Assembly: GCA_017408185.1 (NCBI GenBank)
Contig: JAFQVE010000267.1
Coordinates: 1 to 14,585, forward strand
DNA from: Oscillospiraceae bacterium
GTDB lineage: Bacteria > Bacillota_A > Clostridia > Oscillospirales > JAAYXM01
Reading direction: 5' to 3'
Length of the DNA: 14,585 bases
Notes under the pieces: model-generated
Databases searched by the model: none
Told to the model about the DNA's origin: nothing
What the model saw: the letters and a program-made list of their open reading frames with translations, nothing else
Translations under genes and position numbers: made by a program
In this document: positions 9,245 through 14,585 of the stretch, piece by piece
Layout: each line of letters starts with the position of its first letter
How positions within the stretch are numbered: the first letter of the stretch is position 1

Positions 9245-11098
9245 ATGTCGTATATAAAAAAAGATACAGTATTATGCGGCGTAAAAGTCGGAGAACATTC
9301 GTTTGATGCAGACAAAATGACAGACGAGCTTTATGAGCGTGTTGTAAAAAGAGGATGTAATTTTGTGTACATTAGAACGAAAATAGGAGAGCTACAGCCG
9401 AGAGAGGACTTTATCAAGTGGGCAAGGTTTTTGACTGAAAATAAGGTGTATTTCCACTTCGGCACACATCGTCCGCCGTCAGACAGTGTGGAGCAGTTCG
9501 ATTCGGAGCTTGTTGAGAAAATAAAAAAGATAGCAGGAGAGTATTTCCTCGGTGATGCTATAAGTGAACCGGGCACTGCAATGGCGTGTAATTTTTCAGG
9601 CTACTATCCTCCGTCAGGATATCTGAAAAAACAGCCTTCAGCAGACTGTGCTGACATGAAGCAGGCGCATGACAGATATGTAGAGAAGGTCAGAAAATAC
9701 GTTGTCATAAACAAAGAAATCGGTATGCCAAACATTCTTAATATTGAGGCAACCGCGCTTTCAAAATATAATATCGAAGCCGGAATAAACTTGCCAATAC
9801 TTGAAATGATGAACGGGAATCCCGACAATCTCGTTCCTTTCATACGCGGAGCGAGTCGTGCATATGGTCTTGATAAATGGGGAACGCTCATTGCCCACGA
9901 GTGGTATGGCGGAAGAAGACACTTTGATATGCTTAAAAGAAAACGGCTTGAACTTGCATACAAGTTTGCTTATATGCAAGGATCAAATATGATAGTGATG
10001 GAAAGCGGAGATGAAGCCGTTAATTCTTATGACACGCACCTTACAGCAGATTCCGAAATATGCAAGGATTACAGAGACGTACTTGCAAATACGGTCAAAT
10101 TCGTAAAAGAAGATATACGTCCTAAAGGCGGACCCAAGGTAAAGCTTGCGTTTGTTTCAGGCAGATACGATGCTTGGGGGGGATTTTGCGGAAGCTCATT
10201 ATGGGATCAGTTTCACCGTGAAGAATGGGCACACGGCGACGCGGAACACTCATGGCGTATTCTCGATGAGCTCGGTACACGCCGTAAGTGGGCAGATGTT
10301 GAAAATTTTGGAGATTACGATTTTTCAGCGCTTCCTGCATACGGAGCATATGATGTGGTGCCGATAGAAGAAGATACCGATGCGCTATGCCGCTATGAGT
10401 ATCTTATTTTCGTTGGTTGGAACAGTATGACTGATGAGGATATGGATAAGCTTTCGGAATATGTAAGACGCGGTGGAAAGCTTCTTATGACAGCGGCGCA
10501 TCTGAATTACAACACAAAAAGAGACGCTGCATTTGATATGCCGCCTGAGGAAAAAATGAAAGAGCTTTTCGGCTGCAGATTCACAGGTAAAACAGTGAGA
10601 ACCAACAGCGGAACGAAATTTGCAAAGGATTCTAAAAATAGCGAAATTCTTTATCCGGTATCTGAAGATTTGATGTGTGATCCACAGTTCAGTGCAGGAT
10701 ATGCCGAATATGCAGAGGTTGAGCTTTGTGGAGGAGTAGCTTCAGGTGTTTTAAGTGACAGCTTCTGGAAAGAGGGAAATGAAACCGCCGTTTCTGTTGT
10801 AGAAAACAAGCTTGGCAAAGGTACGGCAACGCTCGTAACGAGCATAAATTATCCGGGAAACACAGCTGTTTATCCGTTTTACAGAGCAATGGTCCGGGAG
10901 TTTGTCAGTGCTTCGGCAAGAAATTGTAAAATTAAAGTAATCGGAAGTGACAGGGTACGTTGGTCTGTGTACGATGGGGGTAAAGTGTATCTGCTTAACA
11001 CTGATTATGACGTCCCTGCGGTTATAAAGTTAGTAGTTGGAGAAACGGAAGAAACGATAACTCTCGATTCTCTTGAACTAAAGAGTATACAGCTTTGA
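9245..11098 (+). CDS. Putative cytoplasmic glycoside hydrolase-like protein, TIM barrel plus GATase-like domain; family unassigned
   Basis: The protein has 617 residues, no signal peptide or membrane segment, and starts at an ATG 7 bases after AGGA (9234-9237). I do not recognise a named family. Residues about 1-290 read as a (beta/alpha)8 barrel: strands such as NFVYIRT, YFHFGTH, NILNIEAT, TLIAHEWYGG and MIVMES alternate with helices. E168, E219 and E253 at strand ends are candidate catalytic acids. Residues about 298-420 resemble the Rossmann/GATase-like domain that follows the barrel in beta-galactosidase-type enzymes, with 'YEYLIFVGWNSMTDEDM' and then 'RRGGKLLM'. The end, about 565-617, is a small beta domain (VYLLNTDY... 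to LELKSIQL). Its place after the lyase and binding protein suggests it degrades imported oligosaccharide in the cytoplasm. Glycosidase activity is inferred from fold and context, not shown by a diagnostic motif. Confidence 0.7.
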   Translation: MSYIKKDTVLCGVKVGEHSFDADKMTDELYERVVKRGCNFVYIRTKIGELQPREDFIKWARFLTENKVYFHFGTHRPPSDSVEQFDSELVEKIKKIAGEYFLGDAISEPGTAMACNFSGYYPPSGYLKKQPSADCADMKQAHDRYVEKVRKYVVINKEIGMPNILNIEATALSKYNIEAGINLPILEMMNGNPDNLVPFIRGASRAYGLDKWGTLIAHEWYGGRRHFDMLKRKRLELAYKFAYMQGSNMIVMESGDEAVNSYDTHLTADSEICKDYRDVLANTVKFVKEDIRPKGGPKVKLAFVSGRYDAWGGFCGSSLWDQFHREEWAHGDAEHSWRILDELGTRRKWADVENFGDYDFSALPAYGAYDVVPIEEDTDALCRYEYLIFVGWNSMTDEDMDKLSEYVRRGGKLLMTAAHLNYNTKRDAAFDMPPEEKMKELFGCRFTGKTVRTNSGTKFAKDSKNSEILYPVSEDLMCDPQFSAGYAEYAEVELCGGVASGVLSDSFWKEGNETAVSVVENKLGKGTATLVTSINYPGNTAVYPFYRAMVREFVSASARNCKIKVIGSDRVRWSVYDGGKVYLLNTDYDVPAVIKLVVGETEETITLDSLELKSIQL

Positions 11099-11125
11099 AG
11101 TTTGCTAATATAATGCTTTGGAAAT

Positions 11126-11132
11126 GGAGGGG
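11126..11132 (+). promoter_or_regulatory. Ribosome binding site for the 448-residue TIM-barrel protein
   Basis: GGAGGGG precedes the ATG at 11144 by 11 bases, a little longer than usual. No better in-frame start exists nearby. The gap from the stop of the previous gene is only 45 bases with no hairpin that I can see, so the two TIM-barrel genes are likely co-transcribed. Confidence 0.7.
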
Positions 11133-11143
11133 ACATAATTACT

Positions 11144-12490
11144 ATGAAACATATTATATATAGAAGAAATCCGCTTGGACACCGTCGTTTTAAATGGAAA
11201 CAGCGTGATTTTGCACTTTCTACTTTTAATTGCATTGGTGAAGATGTTGAACTTTCAATACGAAACTGCAAAGAGGTCGGCTTCAATCTTGTTGAGGTGG
11301 GCTGGGGGCGGCGCGACAAGGTCTGGAAAACGGTTGAGGCGTGTGAAAAATACGGGGTTGACCTGATATTCCAGGATTTAACGCTTTTTAGTGGGATGAT
11401 GCACAACCACGATGACCGTCCGGTTGATGATAATACTATTCGTAGAACTGTAAATAAGCTCAAAGAGAAAAAGCATACTATTGGATTTTTTGTATGGGAT
11501 GAACCGTATTGTGATTATCTTTTTAAAGAAGCTCGACGTGAATCAGATATAATGCTTGAGAGCAATCCGGATTTGCTTTTGTTCTCAGTCTTTCCTCCGA
11601 GCTATAATCCGGGACCGACATGGGATAATGGAATGTACTACGAAGCTTTTGAGCAGTATATTAAAGAACTTGAACCGCCTGTTCTTTCGATGGATTATTA
11701 TCCGATCGGCGATTATTGCGGACTTTATCCGGGGCTTGTGTATACAGATGAAAAACAGCTTGATGATTCTCCGATGTGGCTTGATCTTGCTGTTGCAAGA
11801 AATCTTGCGCGTAAATATGACCTGCCTTTATGGTTTTATTATCAGGCGTGCGGTGTATATAATACGGAAAAGCTGACATTTCCGATGGTGCGTATGATGA
11901 TGTATGCCGGAGCACTTTATGGTGCAAAAGGGCTTCAAAGCTATACAGCAACAGGCGTTATACATGTGCCGAGCGACGGGAAACCTTATCCGACGAAGGA
12001 GACAGTCCTTATTGCAACAGGAGAAAAGGGCGAGTTTTTCAATGAGCAGAAGAAAATTCATAAGGAGTTCCGTATGCTCGGAAATACACTTATGGCACTT
12101 AAAAACCGTGCGGTATATCATAGTGAGGATCTATGCATTTACGGAAAGTACGGCGAGATTTACAAGGGTTTCAAGGACAACATTGCAAACAGTAAAATCC
12201 TTGCAGGACAGCTGCCGGTGCGCACTTCAGTTGGTGAGCTTTATGATGATTATGGGAATGAGTATTTGTTTGTTTTGAACCGTGATTTTGAAAAAGAGCT
12301 TTCTGCGGATATTCCGCTTTCTGGGAATTACAGTGTGTACGAAGTAAGTCGCAAGGATGGAAAACAGAGGCTCATATATGAAAATACAGAGAAACTGAAC
12401 GTTTCGCTTCCTTGTGGTGATGCTGTTTTGTTCAGGTTGCAGCCGTCAGAAGCGGAAAAGTTTACAGTAGAGTATATGCTTGATGATTAA
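11144..12490 (+). CDS. Putative cytoplasmic TIM-barrel glycoside hydrolase-like protein; family unassigned
   Basis: This 448-residue protein has no signal peptide. I do not recognise a specific family. Residues about 20-330 look like a (beta/alpha)8 barrel: GFNLVEVGW, VDLIFQD, TIGFFVWDEP, LLLFSVFPP, PVLSMDYYPIGDY, LPLWFYYQACG and KGLQSYT are strand-like segments in order. E120 in WDEP, at a strand end, is the best acid/base candidate, a position used by several clan-A-like glycosidases; D184 in SMDYYP is also at a strand end. Residues about 365-435 form a beta-rich C-terminal domain ending in 'LPCGDAVLFRL', typical of glycosidase tail domains. It lies 45 bases after the 617-residue gene and is probably in the same transcript, so both may act on the same imported sugar. 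No second clear catalytic Glu could be assigned, so a non-catalytic or unusual mechanism is possible. Confidence 0.7.
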   Translation: MKHIIYRRNPLGHRRFKWKQRDFALSTFNCIGEDVELSIRNCKEVGFNLVEVGWGRRDKVWKTVEACEKYGVDLIFQDLTLFSGMMHNHDDRPVDDNTIRRTVNKLKEKKHTIGFFVWDEPYCDYLFKEARRESDIMLESNPDLLLFSVFPPSYNPGPTWDNGMYYEAFEQYIKELEPPVLSMDYYPIGDYCGLYPGLVYTDEKQLDDSPMWLDLAVARNLARKYDLPLWFYYQACGVYNTEKLTFPMVRMMMYAGALYGAKGLQSYTATGVIHVPSDGKPYPTKETVLIATGEKGEFFNEQKKIHKEFRMLGNTLMALKNRAVYHSEDLCIYGKYGEIYKGFKDNIANSKILAGQLPVRTSVGELYDDYGNEYLFVLNRDFEKELSADIPLSGNYSVYEVSRKDGKQRLIYENTEKLNVSLPCGDAVLFRLQPSEAEKFTVEYMLDD

Positions 12491-12501
12491 AAGAAGGAAA
12501 A

Positions 12502-12528
12502 ATGATAAAGTGGCAGAGAACTACATAA
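12502..12528 (+). other. Eight-codon reading frame upstream of the ceramidase-like remnant
   Basis: An ATG at 12502, preceded by AAGAAGGA (12491-12498), opens a frame of eight codons (MIKWQRTT) that stops at 12528, five bases before the ATG at 12533. The Shine-Dalgarno spacing is short. It may be a meaningless leftover of decay at the start of the next gene, or a small translated leader. The sequence alone cannot decide. Confidence 0.2.
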
Positions 12529-12532
12529 TAGG

Positions 12533-13079
12533 ATGATTGGAAAAAGATATAACTCCCGACAAAAAAATAAGCCTTGCAGGGCAGTTTTATGAGCGTGTCT
12601 CAGAGTATGTAGAGACGCCGCTTACCGTGACGGCGATGGCTATAGGTTCCGGAAAAGAATATGTTATCTTCTGCTCTTGCGACCTTGTGGCAGTCAGCAC
12701 CGTGCTTATGTCAGATGTCCGGGCACGAATAGCTTCGGAATGCAGTGAAATAAATACTGATGCAGTTATTATTTCTGCTACGCACACGCATACATCATAC
12801 GAATATAGGAAACGCGGAAGTGAGGCTGTAACGGATTCGCTCAAAAAACTACGTGAATATATGCCGGCCGGAGTTGAATACATTGACCGTGTTCCGCTTC
12901 CGGAAGATGTTATGTCTCCTGAGGATGCAGCAGATGTTATTGCGGAAAAGATTTCTGAGGCTTGTATTGAAGCATACAAGAATATGAAGCCGGCATCCTT
13001 TACAAACCAGTTCGGACGTGTCGGCGGTGAAATGCTTGTAAGAAATACCGTTGACGAAATAAATAAGATGTTCAAATAA
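12533..13079 (+). pseudogene. Neutral/alkaline non-lysosomal ceramidase-like remnant (frameshift near start, middle missing)
   Basis: The long frame opens only at a TTG (12537) right after a stop and with no usable ribosome site. Its text, 'DITPDKKISLAGQFYER', then 'CSCDLVAVS', then 'SATHTHTSY', is the N-terminal signature of ceramidase-like proteins, which usually begin MIGK. That MIGK is present at the ATG at 12533, one base out of frame, and the two join if the A5 run at 12541-12545 had one base fewer. The frame counts 180 residues from the TTG, against over 400 usual for the family. After 'FGR' at about residue 161 it passes straight to 'GGEMLVRNTVDEINKMF', which resembles the normal C-terminal end, so the middle seems deleted. 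The HTHT metal motif (H83, H85) remains; the other zinc ligands of the family would be in the lost part. It is probably non-functional, although a sequencing error at the A-run cannot be excluded. It follows the TIM-barrel gene by 42 bases. Confidence 0.7.
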
Positions 13080-13155
13080 GAGCCGTGTAATACCTTTTTA
13101 GCTTCAAATATGCTGTTACACTAAATGCGAAAATCAGCATTTGGATAAAAATAAG

Positions 13156-13186
13156 AATCCCTGTAACTGTAATGGTTACAGGGATT
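13156..13186. terminator. Bidirectional rho-independent terminator
   Basis: AATCCCTGTAAC pairs perfectly over 12 bases with GTTACAGGGATT around a 7-base loop (TGTAATG). On + it is followed by TTACTTT. On the minus strand it is followed by CTTATTTTTATCC, the better U-tract. It sits between the convergent ceramidase-like remnant (+) and dehydrogenase gene (-), so it can end transcripts from both sides. Confidence 0.85.
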
Positions 13187-13293
13187 TTACTTTGGAACTA
13201 TGCTTGCGGCAATAATTAAGAACTTTTTGCTGCTTTTCTTTTTTGCGGTTCAACGCATTTTGAATCACTCGTAATTTTTCTGTGACACAAATT

Positions 13294-13302
13294 TGTTATA
13301 AT
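13294..13302 (+). promoter_or_regulatory. Possible extended -10 promoter facing into the dehydrogenase 3' end
   Basis: TGTTATAAT is a perfect extended -10 (TGnTATAAT). The -35 region at 17-base spacing is only ATTTTT, a poor match, but extended -10 promoters can work without one. No + strand gene follows; transcripts would run antisense to the dehydrogenase gene. The stretch is AT-rich, so a chance match is quite possible. Confidence 0.3.
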
Positions 13303-13359
13303 GATTTTAGTTTTTGTGCAGTAAATGTTTGATTTAAATATTGATAGAATTTGGTTGCA

Positions 13360-14352
13360 TTATGCTCTTATTGAAAGCTTTGACAAATCAAACTTGCCGA
13401 GAAGCTCTTCGCCGTTATATAATCGTTCAGCTTCTTCAACTGCAAACTTTCCCATTCTTCGGCAACCGTTGCTAACAGCTCCTGCAATGTGTGGGAAAAG
13501 AACCACATTCGGAAGCTTGCGGTATGGATGGTCAACCATTGAGGGTGCATCCTTTGTCACATCAAGCACTGCCGTAAATCTGTTTTTTGAAAGCTCCTCT
13601 ATAAATGCAGCATCGTCTATAACATTTGGTCGGGCTGTGTTTATAATAACAGCGCCGTCTTTTATAAGATGCAGGTTTTCACGGTTGAACATATTATTGG
13701 TCTCGGGAATATCCGGTGTGTGGATGCTTATTACATCGCTTTCGGAAAGAAGTTTTTCAAACTCACATTTTTCTGCACCGAGATTTTTCATTTCTTCTGC
13801 CGAAACAAAGGGGTCATAAGCTAAGATATCAACTTCATAAGCTTTTAAAAGCTTTATAACACGTCGTCCGATATCTCCGACGCTCACAATACCGACTTTT
13901 ATATCATAAAAGTCCTTTACTTTGCTTCGGTTTTCACTCCATAGTCCGTTTCTTATATCATTCGGAAGTGAAAACATTCCCTTGCAGGCAGAAACCGCCA
14001 TTGCAACTGTCGATTCTGCAACTCCGTCGGCAAGAGCACCGTTTGCCGAGGATATAAAGAGATTTCTTTTTATAAACGCATCGGAAAGAAGGCCCTTTAT
14101 TCCTCCGCCGGCGTGGATTATTCCGCGAAGAGCAGGACATAAGTGAATCATTTCATCATCTATCTTCGGTGAACCCCAGGCTGTTATGATAAGCTCTGAA
14201 TCCTTTATAAAATCAAGCACATATTCACGGTCGTTATAGTCATTCCGATCATATACCGCAAGGCTTCCGAGCTTTGAAAGTCTCTCAAGATGTCCGGCAG
14301 AAAAAATCTTTTTTATATTATCCGATGTTGAAAAAACAACTATTTTTTTCAT
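13360..14352 (-). CDS. D-isomer-specific 2-hydroxyacid dehydrogenase-like protein with altered active site
   Basis: The 330-residue product matches the length and fold of NAD-dependent D-2-hydroxyacid dehydrogenases, cytoplasmic enzymes that interconvert 2-hydroxy and 2-oxo acids. I start it at the ATG at 14352, 7 bases from GGAAGGA on the minus strand (14360-14366), not at the in-frame ATG at 14382, which lies inside an inverted repeat. The NAD domain is about residues 95-280: 'VGIVSVGDIG' (S157, G159, G162) then D180 in LAYD, the expected NAD-ribose Asp. Family landmarks follow: HTPDIPET, NTAR (R241), DHPYRKLPNV and PHIAG (H288). Three changes stand out: the first Gly of GxGxxG is Ser, the Gly usual after the catalytic Arg is Pro, and the catalytic Glu of the D-x4-E-P motif is Ala269, with Asp268 beside it. 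It may be impaired, use Asp268, or have a different role. It is transcribed towards the other genes and follows the partial gene at 14417. Confidence 0.88.
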   Translation of the reverse strand: MKKIVVFSTSDNIKKIFSAGHLERLSKLGSLAVYDRNDYNDREYVLDFIKDSELIITAWGSPKIDDEMIHLCPALRGIIHAGGGIKGLLSDAFIKRNLFISSANGALADGVAESTVAMAVSACKGMFSLPNDIRNGLWSENRSKVKDFYDIKVGIVSVGDIGRRVIKLLKAYEVDILAYDPFVSAEEMKNLGAEKCEFEKLLSESDVISIHTPDIPETNNMFNRENLHLIKDGAVIINTARPNVIDDAAFIEELSKNRFTAVLDVTKDAPSMVDHPYRKLPNVVLFPHIAGAVSNGCRRMGKFAVEEAERLYNGEELLGKFDLSKLSIRA

Positions 14353-14359
14353 AGAAATA

Positions 14360-14366
14360 TCCTTCC
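14360..14366 (-). promoter_or_regulatory. Ribosome binding site that fixes the dehydrogenase start at 14352
   Basis: On the minus strand GGAAGGA lies 7 bases before the ATG at 14352. The upstream in-frame ATG at 14382 has no such site and would add ten residues (MGYTDWKDIS) to a fold whose first strand begins at MKKIVVF. Confidence 0.8.
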
Positions 14367-14372
14367 AATCAG

Positions 14373-14408
14373 TATACCCCATATTTTAGCGTCAAAATAT
14401 GGGGTATA
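14373..14408. repeat. Perfect 15-base inverted repeat in the dehydrogenase leader
   Basis: TATACCCCATATTTT pairs with AAAATATGGGGTATA around a 6-base loop (AGCGTC). It starts 9 bases after the stop of the minus-strand partial gene and ends 7 bases before the dehydrogenase ribosome site. The T-rich tail (TATTTTTATTATTTT) is on the + side, so as a classical terminator it faces against the local genes; on the minus strand CTGATTGG follows instead. It could be an mRNA stabiliser, an operator palindrome, or a terminator for + strand antisense transcripts. Confidence 0.75.
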
Positions 14409-14416
14409 TATTTTTA

Positions 14417-14585
14417 TTATTTTACGCGGACAACATATATGCGATCGAGGAAGATTTCTCCCTTTTCACCCTTTTTGCCGCCATACATTTCACCGCAAAG
14501 CTTGATGCGTGCGTGAATGTCATATTCCTCTGCAGGGAATACAAGCGAAAGGGCGCTTAAGTCAAAGGATATCTCGTGAGGACCG
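14417..14585 (-). CDS. C-terminal fragment of a beta-rich protein, unidentified (5' end outside window)
   Basis: The minus-strand frame is open from the window edge to TAA at 14417-14419, giving about 55 final residues. The text alternates strand-like segments: 'HEISFDLSALSLVF', 'YDIHARIKLCGEMY', then a Lys/Gly loop and 'GEIFLDRIYVVRVK'. The last segment resembles the closing strand of a jelly-roll carbohydrate-binding module (G-x-hydrophobic-x-hydrophobic-D-x-hydrophobic), which would fit the carbohydrate theme. That resemblance is weak at this length, so no function is assigned. It is followed by the 15-base inverted repeat and, 64 bases on, by the dehydrogenase gene in the same direction. 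Confidence 0.7.
   Translation of the reverse strand, partial: GPHEISFDLSALSLVFPAEEYDIHARIKLCGEMYGGKKGEKGEIFLDRIYVVRVK

Larger units (their letters stand above)
13080..13359. other. Gene-free, AT-rich stretch between convergent genes
   Basis: No supportable gene lies here. It holds the bidirectional terminator at 13156-13186, a smaller hairpin (AAATGC/GCATTT, 13123-13142), and a perfect extended -10 element on + at 13294-13302. The frame running from 13325 on + is an antisense shadow of the dehydrogenase gene. Confidence 0.75.

Noticed and set aside
12587..13075. 162-codon minus-strand frame opposite the ceramidase-like remnant
   Set aside because: The + frame carries clear family motifs; the minus frame is low-complexity Ser/Thr-rich text typical of an antisense shadow and has no ribosome site that I can see.
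13325..13819. 164-codon + strand frame opposite the dehydrogenase
   Set aside because: The minus strand has the conserved dehydrogenase motifs; the + frame resembles nothing and is a shadow.
14353..14382. Earlier ATG for the dehydrogenase
   Set aside because: No ribosome site precedes it, it lies in the inverted repeat, and GGAAGGA is ideally placed for the ATG at 14352.

Overview
The window looks like a piece of a Gram-positive, Clostridia-type (Firmicutes) genome, probably a gut or rumen anaerobe. The evidence is a giant surface protein ending in three S-layer homology (SLH) domains, a lipoprotein with a Clostridia-style lipobox, purine-rich GGAGG-type ribosome binding sites and a mid-40s GC content judged by eye. 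No rRNA, tRNA, CRISPR array, transposase or phage gene was seen. The genus cannot be named from what is here.

Layout. Positions 2-7504 (+) hold the 3' part of a very large secreted polysaccharide lyase of the heparinase II/III fold. It is preceded by a string of Ig-like (Big_2-type) repeats and two carbohydrate-binding-like sandwiches, and followed by an Ig-like module, a Gly-rich linker and three SLH domains; its 5' end lies outside the window. Next, all on +, come an extracellular solute-binding lipoprotein (7651-9186), a 617-residue cytoplasmic TIM-barrel-like protein with a Rossmann/GATase-like and a beta C-terminal part (9245-11098), a second TIM-barrel glycosidase-like protein of 448 residues (11144-12490), and a broken neutral-ceramidase-like gene (12533-13079). 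A 280-base gene-free stretch with a bidirectional terminator separates these from two minus-strand genes: a D-2-hydroxyacid dehydrogenase-like protein (13360-14352) and the C-terminal end of an unidentified beta-rich protein (14417 to the window end).

How it may work together (inference). The set reads as a carbohydrate-use locus for a uronic-acid-containing polysaccharide. The wall-anchored lyase would cleave the polymer by beta-elimination, the lipoprotein would capture the oligosaccharides, and the two leaderless TIM-barrel proteins would process them inside the cell. No transporter permease, regulator or uronate catabolic enzyme lies in the window, so the substrate is not fixed.

Most interesting points: the architecture of the giant lyase; two TIM-barrel proteins that I cannot place in a named glycosidase family; a ceramidase-like gene that seems to have lost its middle and to carry a start-proximal frameshift; and a dehydrogenase whose usual catalytic Glu and first NAD-motif Gly are replaced.
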